This document shows positions 43,909 through 53,728 of a DNA stretch of 54,509 nucleotides, piece after piece (position 1 is the stretch's first letter; each line of letters opens with the position of its first letter). Both the position numbers and the translations under genes were made by a program. The DNA is taken from the NCBI GenBank assembly GCA_947457615.1, contig CANGWK010000022.1:1-54509 (forward strand). Direction: 5' to 3'. The stretch comes from Flavobacteriaceae bacterium. GTDB lineage: Bacteria > Bacteroidota > Bacteroidia > Flavobacteriales > Flavobacteriaceae. The notes below the pieces were generated by a model. That model did no database searches, had not been told where the DNA came from, and saw nothing but the letters and a program-made list of their open reading frames with translations.

Positions 43909-44436
43909 TTAAGATTTTTTGGTCTTGCCTTTTTTAGTGTTCACTATGGTTTTAGGTTTGGGGTCTGCAACAAAATTCTTTATTATTTCGTTAGCACTTT
44001 TAATCCATACAGAAGGTCCTCCAGCAAGATAACCTGTACTTCCTAATTGTTCTAAATTAATTTTGCCATCCTCTTTAACAGCTGGCTTAACAAACCAAAC
44101 TGTTGGATATCCTTGCACCTTAAACATTTGTTGCAATTGATTATTTTGGGCTTTTATTTCATTAGATTGCGGTGTATTTCTTGGATAATCCAATTCTACT
44201 AAAATAGCATGGTCTTTAGCCCATGGAGCAAACTCGGGAGTTTTAAAAACCTCATTCTGTAAACGGATACACCAGCCACACCAGTCGCTACCAGTAAAGA
44301 ATAAGAATAATGGTTTTTGTTCCTGTCTTGAAGCTTCAATTGCTTTATTTATATCTTTGTACCAAGTTTGTCCTTCTTGAGCCTGAGAAGTAACTCCTGA
44401 AACAACCAATAGCAATGTAATAAGTATCTTTTTCAT
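43909..44436 (-). CDS. Secreted thioredoxin-like protein (CGWC)
   Basis: 175 residues with a signal peptide (ending TSQAQ). The thioredoxin-fold pattern FLFFTGSDWCGWCIRLQNEVFKTPEF holds the active-site CGWC. Later QGYPTVWFVKP carries the cis-proline. A Lys-rich tail ends the protein. It is a periplasmic disulfide reductase or chaperone of the DUF255/thioredoxin_7 kind. It follows the POT transporters on the same strand (45 nt). Convergent with comEC, without any gap between the stop codons. Confidence 0.88.
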   Translation of the reverse strand: MKKILITLLLVVSGVTSQAQEGQTWYKDINKAIEASRQEQKPLFLFFTGSDWCGWCIRLQNEVFKTPEFAPWAKDHAILVELDYPRNTPQSNEIKAQNNQLQQMFKVQGYPTVWFVKPAVKEDGKINLEQLGSTGYLAGGPSVWIKSANEIIKNFVADPKPKTIVNTKKGKTKKS

Positions 44437-44481
44437 ATTGTTTTATTTGATCTGATTTAATAAAGTCGAAATTTAATAAAT

Positions 44482-46005
44482 TTATTTTACTTCTTGCATT
44501 AATTTTTTAATTAATGGTGAAATAATTATTAAAATTACTCCTGCAATTAGCGCGTAAAGTCCCAATTGTTTGTAGCCATCAGCATAGGTAATAAGTATTT
44601 CCGATTTTGTTGCCCCTTCTTTGGCTTCTGATAAAAAAGCACCAATTAACCCAGCAACATATTGACCATAGGCACTTGCTAAAAACCACATCCCCATCAT
44701 CATTCCTTGAAGGTTTTTAGTAGAAAGTTTGGTCATAATTGATAGTCCTATTGGCGACAAGCAAAGCTCTCCAAAAGTAATAACCAAAAGCGCTAACGTA
44801 AAAACATTTAAAGAAGTTATCCCGGAAAGGGTTGCAAAAAACTTAGTCGCAAAAAGCACATAATATCCTAATCCGAGCAATAGAAATCCTAATCCAAATT
44901 TAATAATTGTATTGGGCTCCATTTTTTTCTTATTCAACCATATCCATAATAAACCTATCGGAACTGCAGCCAAAAGTATAAAAAAAGCACCGCCAGAATT
45001 ATTTACTCCGTTAGGATCTAGCTGCATTCCTAAGAGATTTTTATCTAAATTTTCAGCAGCAAAAATACTTAATGACCCACCGCTTTGCTCATAAATTCCC
45101 CAAAAAATAATTGAGAAAAGAATGAAAACTAAAGCTGCCCATAGTTTTTTCCTTTCTGCTGGAGTAACTTTTGTCATTTCATAGAAAAGATATAACAGCG
45201 TTAATGGACCAATTGTCCACATGAAATAATCGGTATATTCTGTTTTAGAAACCATTATTTTAATTAAAGGAACTAACAAAATTGTGCCTGCATATACCGA
45301 ATATTCTAACCATTTAGCAATAGGCTTCGATTTAACTTCTGCCAAAGGATGCCCAGGTTGTAATCCAATAGTCCCTAATGATCGTTGCGTGAAAATAAAA
45401 TTTACTAAACTTATTACCATTACCACTGCAGCCAAACCGAAAGCTACATTCCATCGTTTGTCTTCTGGAATTAAATTGGCAAACATTTCTCCTTTTCCAA
45501 TAGCTATACATAAATAACCGCCTAACAAAGCACCAAGATTTATTCCTGCATAAAATAGAGAAAACCCTGCATCGGTTCTAGAATCGCCAGATTTATATAA
45601 TTTACCAACCATTGTGGAAATATTTGGTTTAAAGAAACCGGTTCCAATTATAGTAAATGCAATTCCTAAAAAGAAATAGTTATGCGGATCGGTTGCTAAA
45701 ATTGCACTACCAACAATCATAAGAAGCCCGCCCCAAAAAAGGGATTTTCTAAAGCCTAGTATTTTATCTGCAAAAAGACCCCCTATAAAAGTAAATGCAT
45801 ATACAAATGCTTGCGTTGCTCCGTATTGCAGATTAGCTTCTGTTTTATGAAAATTTAATTGGGATATCATAAAGAATACCAGCATTCCTCTCATGCCGTA
45901 AAAACAAAAACGTTCCCACATTTCTGAAAAAAATAGACTCCAAATTTGTTTTGGATATTTTCCTCTAAAGCTTTGAATTTGCTCTAATGTAATTTGTTTT
46001 TCCAT
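44482..46005 (-). CDS. POT family peptide:proton symporter (1)
   Basis: 507 residues with 12-14 membrane helices of the MFS fold. POT/PTR2 marks: FFSEMWERFCFYGMRGML (ExxER, proton coupling), GTGFFKPNISTMVGKLY and GAFLGGYL-like NLGALLGGYLC. It imports di- and tripeptides with protons. The start is 2 nt after the stop of transporter 2, so the two are surely co-transcribed. The three paralogs differ clearly in sequence, so this is an old duplication rather than a recent one. Confidence 0.93.
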   Translation of the reverse strand: MEKQITLEQIQSFRGKYPKQIWSLFFSEMWERFCFYGMRGMLVFFMISQLNFHKTEANLQYGATQAFVYAFTFIGGLFADKILGFRKSLFWGGLLMIVGSAILATDPHNYFFLGIAFTIIGTGFFKPNISTMVGKLYKSGDSRTDAGFSLFYAGINLGALLGGYLCIAIGKGEMFANLIPEDKRWNVAFGLAAVVMVISLVNFIFTQRSLGTIGLQPGHPLAEVKSKPIAKWLEYSVYAGTILLVPLIKIMVSKTEYTDYFMWTIGPLTLLYLFYEMTKVTPAERKKLWAALVFILFSIIFWGIYEQSGGSLSIFAAENLDKNLLGMQLDPNGVNNSGGAFFILLAAVPIGLLWIWLNKKKMEPNTIIKFGLGFLLLGLGYYVLFATKFFATLSGITSLNVFTLALLVITFGELCLSPIGLSIMTKLSTKNLQGMMMGMWFLASAYGQYVAGLIGAFLSEAKEGATKSEILITYADGYKQLGLYALIAGVILIIISPLIKKLMQEVK

Positions 46006-46007
46006 AA

Positions 46008-47666
46008 TTAGTTAATTCCGTGGTCTTTCATTACTTTATTTAAATTTTTTACCAGAGCAAACATCAACAGTGTTGCGAACATCAATAATCCAAAATTCAA
46101 CCAAAAGAAATTGGTTTTATCATCATAAGAGTCCCACATGCTAGCTAAAACTCCTGATAATTTATTTCCGATTGAAGTAGATAAAAACCAGCCACCCATC
46201 ATTAAAGCAGTAATGTTTTTTGGAGATAATTTAGACACAATTGATAATCCCATTGGGCTGAGGAATAGTTCACCTATGGTAATGATTCCGTAATTGGCAA
46301 CTAGCCACCAAACGGAAACTTTTTCCATTCCATTGTTTCCAATATGAACTGCTGCAACCATTACCAATACAGATAAAGCTGATATTAATAATCCGAAGGC
46401 AATTTTAGTTGGTGTTGAAGGTTCTTTTTTTCTACTTCTTAAAAAAGTGAAAAATGCTACAACAAGTGGTGTTAATATTATAACCCAACCCGGATTTATA
46501 GATTGACTTAAATTGGTTGCCCATATACTTATTTTACTTCCTTCAGCAGGTACTTTTTCTTTGTGAACATTTCTAAAATAAATAGGATAATCTACGACTT
46601 TTTTCACTTCTCCATTTTCTTTTTGAAGTCGAAAACTAGCATCGTACAATTCGGTAGTATCTTTTTTATATTCTATTTCTTTAGCTAATTTTAAATTACC
46701 GAAAACCGCTTGAGTGTTTCCTGTAATTTCTCTATCGGTATATCGATCTGCCCAAGTATTTAAAGCCGAACCATTCAATTTGAAAACAGCCCAAAATAAA
46801 ATAACAACACAAAATATGGAAAGTAAGGCACCAATAGGTCGTTTGTCTTCTTCTTTGGCTTTAAAATACAAACTTCCATAAAAGAAAACAATCGGGATGC
46901 AGGCAAAGATAAAAGCATCGGTACTATCGGAACCAAAAATAGCGCTATTAGTGTTTGTTTCTGAGATTACTCCTTTTAAAAACCATCCAATAATTCCGAA
47001 AATAATGGAAGGAACTAATATAAAAAGGACAATTTTATAAAACGGCATATCGCCATGTTGCACTCCTTTTTTATCTGTTTTATTACCATAATGCTTGGTT
47101 CCAAGAAGGAATACAATTACTCCAATAAACATTCCTAAACCTGCAGCCATGAAGGCATATTGCCAACCTAAAAGTATTTGTAAAGCGGCACCAAAGAAGT
47201 TACAAATAAAAGCCCCTACATTTATTCCCATATAGAAAATATTATAGCCTTCGTCTTTCTTATCGATGTATTTATCTTCTGAATAAAAATTTCCTAATAA
47301 TGTTGAAATGTTTGGTTTAAAAAAACCGTTTCCAACTATTACCAAAGTCATTGCTAGATAAAGCATTGGCAAACTATGAATTCCCATCATAAAATAACCT
47401 GCACCCATCATAATACCTCCAATTACGATTGATTTTTTATAGCCTAAATATCTATCGGCTACCAGTCCTCCAATAAAAGGTGTTAGAAATACTAAAGCGA
47501 TAAAAGTTCCATATAAATCGGAAGCTTCTTTTTCGGTCATAGCAAATCCAGCTTCTACATCTTTAAGATATAATGTAAAAATTCCAATCATTAAATAATA
47601 ACCAAAACGTTCCCACATTTCGGACAAAAATAAGTAAGGCAATGCTTTAGGATGATTTTTCCACAT
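46008..47666 (-). CDS. POT family peptide:proton symporter (2), with an extra loop
   Basis: 552 residues, about 50 longer than its two neighbours. ExxER motif in FLSEMWERFGYYLMIGIF; GNGFFKPNISTLLGNFY also fits. The added length is a hydrophilic stretch at about 310-390, between helices in the second half (GNTQAVFGNLKLAKEIEYKK and on to WATNLSQSINPGW), predicted on the periplasmic side. Such a domain may change substrate choice. It is separated from transporter 3 by a terminator and joined to transporter 1 by a 2-nt gap. Confidence 0.92.
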   Translation of the reverse strand: MWKNHPKALPYLFLSEMWERFGYYLMIGIFTLYLKDVEAGFAMTEKEASDLYGTFIALVFLTPFIGGLVADRYLGYKKSIVIGGIMMGAGYFMMGIHSLPMLYLAMTLVIVGNGFFKPNISTLLGNFYSEDKYIDKKDEGYNIFYMGINVGAFICNFFGAALQILLGWQYAFMAAGLGMFIGVIVFLLGTKHYGNKTDKKGVQHGDMPFYKIVLFILVPSIIFGIIGWFLKGVISETNTNSAIFGSDSTDAFIFACIPIVFFYGSLYFKAKEEDKRPIGALLSIFCVVILFWAVFKLNGSALNTWADRYTDREITGNTQAVFGNLKLAKEIEYKKDTTELYDASFRLQKENGEVKKVVDYPIYFRNVHKEKVPAEGSKISIWATNLSQSINPGWVIILTPLVVAFFTFLRSRKKEPSTPTKIAFGLLISALSVLVMVAAVHIGNNGMEKVSVWWLVANYGIITIGELFLSPMGLSIVSKLSPKNITALMMGGWFLSTSIGNKLSGVLASMWDSYDDKTNFFWLNFGLLMFATLLMFALVKNLNKVMKDHGIN

Positions 47667-47679
47667 AGTAATTCAATTA

Positions 47680-47713
47680 AAAAACAAACCTACAAGGGTT
47701 TCTTGTAGGTTTG
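47680..47713 (-). terminator. Terminator between POT transporters 3 and 2
   Basis: AAACCTACAAG and its complement form a perfect 11-bp stem with a 5-nt loop. On the minus strand GTTTTTT follows. It separates the upstream transporter gene (ending 47745) from the next (starting 47666). Confidence 0.85.
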
Positions 47714-47744
47714 AAAGATATAAAATATTTTTTATTTTTTAGTT

Positions 47745-49247
47745 CTATTGAGCAATTTCAACATGATCATTATGCATCCTTTTTTCTAGCCACGAACTCA
47801 ATACAAATAAAATTGCAGCTGCAGATCCTGACATAATTATGAATAATACGAAGAATTCATATAGGTTGGTTATTTGGAATCCTATAAATGAAGTTGCACC
47901 ACCTGATCCATCTTCTCCTCCTGGAATTAAGGCGCTTAATGTTCCAGCAAATTTATTAGCTGCAGCATTAGCCAAGAACCAAGTCCCCATCATTAAAGAA
48001 GATAAACGTAAAGGAGCTAATTTTGAAACCATTGATAAACCAATTGGAGACAAACATAATTCTCCAATAGTATGAATTACATATAAACCTATTAACCACC
48101 ACATGGATACTTTTTCACCTAATCCTAATCCTTTAACAGCAATTGCAATAACTACATAACCCATTGCTACTAATCCTAATCCGATTGCCATTTTTTTAGG
48201 CGAAGATGGTTCCAGTTTTCTGGCATATAAAAATCCCCAAACAATTGTCATAATTGGCGCAAGAGAAATAACAGCTAATGGATTAACCGATTGAAAATAA
48301 GATGCTGGCATTTCCCATCCGAATAAAGTTCTTTCGGTTTGTCTGTCTGCAAAAAGTGTTAAGGAAGCTCCTGCTTGCTCAAATGCACCCCAAAAGAAGA
48401 TTACAAAGAAAGCAAGTATAAAAATTACAGAAATTCTTTGTGTTTCAATTTTAGTCAAGCTTTTATCTGTTAGTATTACAATAGGCATAACTACCATTGC
48501 ACCATAAATAAAATAACTAATAATATCAACTTCACTTTTGAACATTTGTTTAAAGTTTAACATAAAAAATATGATTGCAATAGAACCAATTATCATTCCG
48601 ATGCTTTTTGCCTCTAAATTTTTAACTGGCAAACCTATATGCTTTCCTTCTTCCGATATTAAGTATTTTTTTTGACCTAATGCAAAAGCAACTAAACCTA
48701 ATAACATACCAATACAAGCAGCTAAAAATCCCCATTTGAAATCCATGGAACCACAAATAAGAGGCGAAAAGAATGCTCCAAGATTAATTCCCATATAAAA
48801 TATAGTAAAGGCACTATCTATTCTTCTATCATTTGCAGGATATAATTGCCCTACCATTGTAGAAATATTTGGTTTGAAGAAACCATTTCCAATAATAATG
48901 GAAGTTAATCCCATCCACATTAATGAAACTCCACCGTCAGCTCCAGCAGAAGCACTTAAAAACATAAAGAATTGCCCTATAGCCATTAATAGTCCCCCAA
49001 TAAGAATACTTCTTCGGTTTCCTAAAAATTTATCACATAAGTAACCTCCTAAAAGCGGTGTTAGATATACTAAACCGGTATAACTTCCGTAAATTTGAGA
49101 CGCATCTGCATCTTTCATTAATAATATTTTAGTCATGAATAGAATGAAGATTGCTCTCATTCCATAATAACTAAATCGTTCCCACATCTCTGTGAAAAAT
49201 AGGAAGTATAGCCCTTTTGGATGTCCTGTTTTTACTTGTTCACTCAT
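47745..49247 (-). CDS. POT family peptide:proton symporter (3)
   Basis: 500 residues. ExxER motif in FFTEMWERFSYYGMRAIF, GNGFFKPNISTMVGQLYP, and IHTIGELCLSPIGLSMVSKL near the end. Same family and role as the two genes downstream. It is first of the three in transcription order and has its own terminator, so it may be expressed separately. The DUF5615/DUF433 pair lies just upstream (36 nt). Confidence 0.93.
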   Translation of the reverse strand: MSEQVKTGHPKGLYFLFFTEMWERFSYYGMRAIFILFMTKILLMKDADASQIYGSYTGLVYLTPLLGGYLCDKFLGNRRSILIGGLLMAIGQFFMFLSASAGADGGVSLMWMGLTSIIIGNGFFKPNISTMVGQLYPANDRRIDSAFTIFYMGINLGAFFSPLICGSMDFKWGFLAACIGMLLGLVAFALGQKKYLISEEGKHIGLPVKNLEAKSIGMIIGSIAIIFFMLNFKQMFKSEVDIISYFIYGAMVVMPIVILTDKSLTKIETQRISVIFILAFFVIFFWGAFEQAGASLTLFADRQTERTLFGWEMPASYFQSVNPLAVISLAPIMTIVWGFLYARKLEPSSPKKMAIGLGLVAMGYVVIAIAVKGLGLGEKVSMWWLIGLYVIHTIGELCLSPIGLSMVSKLAPLRLSSLMMGTWFLANAAANKFAGTLSALIPGGEDGSGGATSFIGFQITNLYEFFVLFIIMSGSAAAILFVLSSWLEKRMHNDHVEIAQ

Positions 49248-49283
49248 TTTTAATTGTTTTAGTTTTTATTTAGTTGTTATAGT

Positions 49284-49625
49284 TTAATCTATTTCAAGAC
49301 ATGCTATGTCTTGTTTTTCTGGATTGGTTATAAAATTCCTTATAATCAAATGTTTTTCTTCTAAAAGTGCTAATAATTTATTTGTAGTTAGGTTTCCTTT
49401 TCGTATATAAATTATTTTTGGAGGACAACCATTAATGATGCTGATATCAAAAAAATCAGAATCAAAAGTTACAATTGTAAAATTTTCTTTCTTAGCAAAA
49501 TTCCATATTTCAATGTCATCCTTATTAATTAATCCTAAACTAGAAATGTGTTTAGATTTTGAAAATAATAAAGATATTTTTTTTTCAATTTTATAAGAAA
49601 TATTTTGATCAAAAAGTAGTTTCAT
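49284..49625 (-). CDS. DUF5615 PIN-like toxin
   Basis: 113 residues. The N-terminus MKLLFDQNISYKI carries the first acidic residue of a PIN-like site, and NKDDIEIWNFA and TFDSDFFDI give the others. DUF5615 proteins are predicted RNases and form pairs with DUF433 proteins. It overlaps the upstream DUF433 gene by one base. Predicted toxin; all key acidic residues seem intact. Confidence 0.85.
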   Translation of the reverse strand: MKLLFDQNISYKIEKKISLLFSKSKHISSLGLINKDDIEIWNFAKKENFTIVTFDSDFFDISIINGCPPKIIYIRKGNLTTNKLLALLEEKHLIIRNFITNPEKQDIACLEID

Positions 49626-49846
49626 TAAACACTTTCAATTTTATGTTCTTTATCTGCTGCATAAGCTAAACAAGCCAAAATATCTTTTTCTGTTAATTCT
49701 GGATAATCGGAAAGAATATCTTGAAATGTCATTTCGTTAGCAAGCCAATTCAAAACATCGTAAACAGAAATTCGAGTTTCTCTTACACATGGTTTACCAA
49801 ACCTAATATTTGGATTACGTCTTATTAAGTCTCGATATTTTATCAT
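49625..49846 (-). CDS. DUF433 antitoxin
   Basis: 73 residues. RNPNIRFGKPCVRETRISVYDVLNWLA is the DUF433 signature, followed by a helix-turn-helix-like region (MTFQDILSDYPELTEKDILACLAYA). It precedes the DUF5615 toxin with a one-base overlap. A 19-bp palindrome 18 nt upstream is its likely operator. The pair sits between the dipeptidyl peptidase and the peptide transporters. Confidence 0.87.
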   Translation of the reverse strand: MIKYRDLIRRNPNIRFGKPCVRETRISVYDVLNWLANEMTFQDILSDYPELTEKDILACLAYAADKEHKIESV

Positions 49847-49863
49847 TTTTTTTATTTTTTATT

Positions 49864-49882
49864 TCATCACAAATTGTGATGA
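49864..49882. promoter_or_regulatory. 19-bp palindromic operator of the DUF433/DUF5615 pair
   Basis: TCATCACAA-A-TTGTGATGA is a perfect palindrome around one central base. It lies 18-36 nt before the DUF433 ATG and 8 nt after the DPP IV stop. The minus strand continues with A runs, so it is not a terminator. Confidence 0.6.
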
Positions 49883-49889
49883 GTTAAAA

Positions 49890-52058
49890 TTACAATTTCT
49901 CTTTTATAAAATTCGTCATTTTATTAAATAACTGAATTCTGGTTTTACCACCATAAATCCCATGGTTTTTATCCGGATAAATCGCCCAATCAAATTGTTT
50001 ATTGGCTTGAACCAACGCCTCTATAAACTGCATGGAATTCTGAAAATGCACATTATCATCGGCCGTTCCATGAATTAATAAAAAATTTCCTTTTAATTTG
50101 TCAGCAAAATTTATTGGCGAGTTGGTATCGTAGCCGCTTGCATTTTCTTGCGGCGTTTGCATGTAACGTTCCGTGTAAATGCTATCATAGAAACGCCAGT
50201 TGGTGACAGGAGCTACTGCAATTGCCATTTTAAACACATCGGCACCTTTTAATATACAGTTGCTTGCCATAAATCCTCCATACGACCATCCAAATATACC
50301 AATTCTAGTTTTATCAACATAAGAATAATTCCCTATTACTTTAGCAGCATCAATTTGATCTTCCACTTCGTATTTTCCTAACTCTTTTTGAGTCATTTTT
50401 TTGAATGCAGCACCTTTAAATCCAGTTCCTCTCCCATCCACGCAAACCGTAATGTAACCTTGTTGGGATAGCATCATAAACCACATGTCATTTGTATCCA
50501 ACCAATGGTTTGCCACTTGTTGTGAACCTGGTCCAGAATATTGGTACATAAATACAGGATATTTTTTAGAAGCATCAAAATCTTTTGGCTTAATAATCCA
50601 AGCATTAAGTTTGTTGCCTTTATCGGTAGTTAATTCGAAAAACTCTTTTGTTGGAAGATTGTATTTTTTTAATTTTTCAAAAAGTGACGTGTTGTCTACT
50701 ATTCCTTTTATTTGCTTTCCATCTTTTGAATTATTCAAAGAATAGATTGGAGGAGTAGTTGCAGATGAATAGGTGTTTATTAAGTAATCAAAATTTGGAC
50801 TAAATGTAGCCGCATTAGTTCCTACTTGTTGGGATAACTTTACTTTATTTTTTCCGTCTAGCGAAATTTTATAAACATCTCTTATAGTAGAACCATTTTC
50901 GGTAGATTGAAAATAAATTGTTTTAGCTTTTTCGTCAAACCCATAATACGAGGTTACTTCCCAGTTGCCTTTAGTAACTTGGTTTTTTAACTTTCCTGAT
51001 TTGTCATATAAATAAATATGATTGTATCCGTCTTTTTCAGAAGTCCATATATAACTATTGTCTTTGAGGAAAGTTAAATTATCGGTAACATCCACATAAG
51101 CAGCATCTTTTTCATTCATAACTACTTTAGCAATTCCAGTTGTTCCGTCTATAAAAATCAAATCTAAATTGTCTTGGTGGCGATTTAAAACTTGCGCAGA
51201 AAGCACATTAGCGTCATTAGTCCACTTCATTCTTGCAATATAGAAATCAGAATAATTACCTAAATTAATAGCTTTTGAAGCAGAAGAAGTAATGTCGTAT
51301 ACAAATAATGAAACTACTGCATTTTTCTCTCCAGCTTTCGGATATTTGAAAGTTTCCACTGTTGGATATAAATCTTTTTTGTAAATATTCATTGAAAACT
51401 CAGGAACTTCACTTTCATCAAAACGAATAAAGGCCAGTTTTTTACTATCGGCACTCCAATCAAAAGCTCTTACAAAAGCAAATTCTTCTTCATATACCCA
51501 ATCCGTAATTCCATTAATTATTGAATTTTTCTTTCCGTCGGCTGTGATTTGAGTAGTTTTTTTAGTAATTAAATCTAAAACAAATAAATCATTTGCCTTA
51601 GCATAACCAATTTTAGTTCCATCTGGAGAAAAGGTAGGCTCCTGAACTTGGTCCAATAATTTAGTGATTTCTTTAGTTGCTATGTTATACAAATAATAAT
51701 CTGCAGTAAACGAATGACGAAAAATAGGATTGGTGTTATTAGCAATAAGAATTTGTTTTTCATCTTTACTAAAATTGAAACTGTCAATTCCATCTACTAA
51801 GGCAGGAATGTTTTTAGTGTCAATTAACGTGGCAACTTTTTGTAATGTAGCAAAATCAAATAAATCAATTTGTTGACTTTTAGTAGCTCTATCGCTATTA
51901 AGTACAGTATATTGGTTGGTCTTTTTTAAGGATTGTAATTCGTCCATTGCTTTGGCACGAAAAACTCCTGTATAAATTTCTTCAACTGAAATTTTTTGTT
52001 GTGCTACAGATAAAAAACCTGTTAATAGAAAAAGGGTAATAAATTTAATTGATTTCAT
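49890..52058 (-). CDS. Dipeptidyl peptidase IV-type S9 peptidase
   Basis: 722 residues with a signal peptide (ending SVAQQ). An N-terminal eight-bladed propeller (about 35-470) contains DWVYEEEFAFVRAFDWSADS, the Glu pair that holds the peptide N-terminus. The alpha/beta hydrolase domain follows: Ser592 in GWSYGG, Asp in GTADDNVHF and His699 in PDKNHGIYGG. It releases X-Pro dipeptides from the N-terminus in the periplasm or outside. The products match the POT transporters encoded downstream. Confidence 0.95.
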   Translation of the reverse strand: MKSIKFITLFLLTGFLSVAQQKISVEEIYTGVFRAKAMDELQSLKKTNQYTVLNSDRATKSQQIDLFDFATLQKVATLIDTKNIPALVDGIDSFNFSKDEKQILIANNTNPIFRHSFTADYYLYNIATKEITKLLDQVQEPTFSPDGTKIGYAKANDLFVLDLITKKTTQITADGKKNSIINGITDWVYEEEFAFVRAFDWSADSKKLAFIRFDESEVPEFSMNIYKKDLYPTVETFKYPKAGEKNAVVSLFVYDITSSASKAINLGNYSDFYIARMKWTNDANVLSAQVLNRHQDNLDLIFIDGTTGIAKVVMNEKDAAYVDVTDNLTFLKDNSYIWTSEKDGYNHIYLYDKSGKLKNQVTKGNWEVTSYYGFDEKAKTIYFQSTENGSTIRDVYKISLDGKNKVKLSQQVGTNAATFSPNFDYLINTYSSATTPPIYSLNNSKDGKQIKGIVDNTSLFEKLKKYNLPTKEFFELTTDKGNKLNAWIIKPKDFDASKKYPVFMYQYSGPGSQQVANHWLDTNDMWFMMLSQQGYITVCVDGRGTGFKGAAFKKMTQKELGKYEVEDQIDAAKVIGNYSYVDKTRIGIFGWSYGGFMASNCILKGADVFKMAIAVAPVTNWRFYDSIYTERYMQTPQENASGYDTNSPINFADKLKGNFLLIHGTADDNVHFQNSMQFIEALVQANKQFDWAIYPDKNHGIYGGKTRIQLFNKMTNFIKEKL

Positions 52059-52186
52059 TTTTTGGATGGATTATATAATGACACCAATTTTAGTGAAAAA
52101 ATTGCAATTAACAGTGATTTTTTGTGAAAAATGTAGATTCAAAAATTCCAAAAATGATAATAGTATTTTAAATAAGTTAGTTAATA

Positions 52187-53704
52187 TTATTTTTTCTTGT
52201 ATTCTTTTTCCATTTCACCAATAATATCTTTAATCTGCTCTACCCCTATTCTCTTAGCTTTTATTTTTTTATTTTTATCTAAAATATAAATTACTGGAGT
52301 TGAATATACATCATATTTAACAGTCACGTTATTTATGTGCGCACCATCATAAACATTAATCCAATCTTGCAAACCATTGTCGGCGATATATTTTAGGTAT
52401 TTATCTCCTTCGTGTAAAGTATATACACTATAAACTTTCAAATCTTTTTTCTCCTGTTTTAGTTCATTGTATAATTTAATTAGTTTCGGTATTTCCTTTT
52501 GGCAATGACCACAATCAACATCCCAAAAAACCAAAACAATATAATCAGCAGTTACAGAATAAAGGTGGTTAAACATTTTATTCAGTATTGCTTCATTTGC
52601 ATAATAAACCTTGGTGGCCTCCTCACTGTTTTTGGCGGATTCAAACCCCATTTTTTTTACAATGTCATAGTCGGTTGCTTTTATCATAGATAAATCGGGA
52701 GCGTTAGCACCAATAAGTAGAGGCCGCAATAAATCGGCTCTTTTCATTATTCTATTTATAACCGAATCATCATCGTATATTCCTGCGGCTTTTCCTGTTT
52801 TAAAATACTGATCAGACATGTGAACAAAAACTTTGTCTAATCCCATTATCTTAGATGTTTCATAAGTATAAATTAAATGAGCCAGCATGTACTTGTAGAG
52901 AAGACTTCCAGGTTTTGGTTTACCTAAAATCCGATCAACTTCTACATTTACGGTGTCTGGATTCGATATAATAACCGATTCGAAATATTTTTTTAGCTTA
53001 GAAAAAAAGAATGGATTACGCATAGTTGCGTCTTCTTTAAAATCTATATTATCCCAATAATGTTTTTTGTAGTAATTATATGCAACTATACTATCCGGTC
53101 TACCATTAGATGCTTTAGGTATATCTTGCATTACTTTTTCCATCTTTAAATTAATTACATCTGCAATATAAGTTGCTTTGTTTTTCTCTAAAAAGTCCTT
53201 TTCGTAGCCTTGAATTCTCTTGTCTAATACTTTTTGTTTTTCGTTTAAAAGCAGCGTATCCTTTTTGTTTTTAACATTAATAGAAGTTCTGTATTCTTGA
53301 AATTCTTTATTTTGTTTATTAATAAATTTAATGTAATTAAAAAATTCATTTTGAAGAGGATAATTAACTGCGGATAATTCCTCTAAATCATTTTTACTTA
53401 AATCACTATTAATCTCTAATTTTTGATTTTGATCGTCAATGAAAAAATCAAAGTAAATAGACTTTTTTTGACTCACTAAAGTGTAAATTCCTTTGTCTAA
53501 TTTATTCTTTCCTTTAAAAACTATTCTGCCATTTTTTATAGAGGTACAAGTGTCTTTAATTAATGTTTTATCAAATTGGTAAAAAGTAAGAAATGCTATA
53601 GTATCATTACAATTTTTCAAGTTAATCGTAATATCATATCCAGATTGTGAATGTGCGTAAATAGCAGAAAAACAAAAAACAAAAGCTAAGAAAAATCTCT
53701 TCAT
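52187..53704 (-). CDS. TlpA-like thioredoxin with long N-terminal domain
   Basis: 505 residues with a signal peptide (ending AHSQS). The N-terminal part (about 22-130) is a beta-rich DUF4369-like domain; a helical DUF5106-like region follows (about 130-330). The C-terminal thioredoxin-like domain has the active site CGHC in WDVDCGHCQKEIPKL and the cis-Pro in YDVYSTPVIYILDK. It is a periplasmic or surface thiol-disulfide protein. It stands alone between DPP IV (128 nt) and the sorting-domain gene. Confidence 0.88.
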   Translation of the reverse strand: MKRFFLAFVFCFSAIYAHSQSGYDITINLKNCNDTIAFLTFYQFDKTLIKDTCTSIKNGRIVFKGKNKLDKGIYTLVSQKKSIYFDFFIDDQNQKLEINSDLSKNDLEELSAVNYPLQNEFFNYIKFINKQNKEFQEYRTSINVKNKKDTLLLNEKQKVLDKRIQGYEKDFLEKNKATYIADVINLKMEKVMQDIPKASNGRPDSIVAYNYYKKHYWDNIDFKEDATMRNPFFFSKLKKYFESVIISNPDTVNVEVDRILGKPKPGSLLYKYMLAHLIYTYETSKIMGLDKVFVHMSDQYFKTGKAAGIYDDDSVINRIMKRADLLRPLLIGANAPDLSMIKATDYDIVKKMGFESAKNSEEATKVYYANEAILNKMFNHLYSVTADYIVLVFWDVDCGHCQKEIPKLIKLYNELKQEKKDLKVYSVYTLHEGDKYLKYIADNGLQDWINVYDGAHINNVTVKYDVYSTPVIYILDKNKKIKAKRIGVEQIKDIIGEMEKEYKKK

Positions 53705-53728
53705 AAGAAAAATATTTATAGTTTGTAG

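Noticed and set aside
49864..49882. Terminator for DPP IV or the toxin-antitoxin pair
   Set aside because: It is upstream of the DUF433 start, is followed by A runs on the minus strand, and has no T run on the plus strand; an operator fits better.
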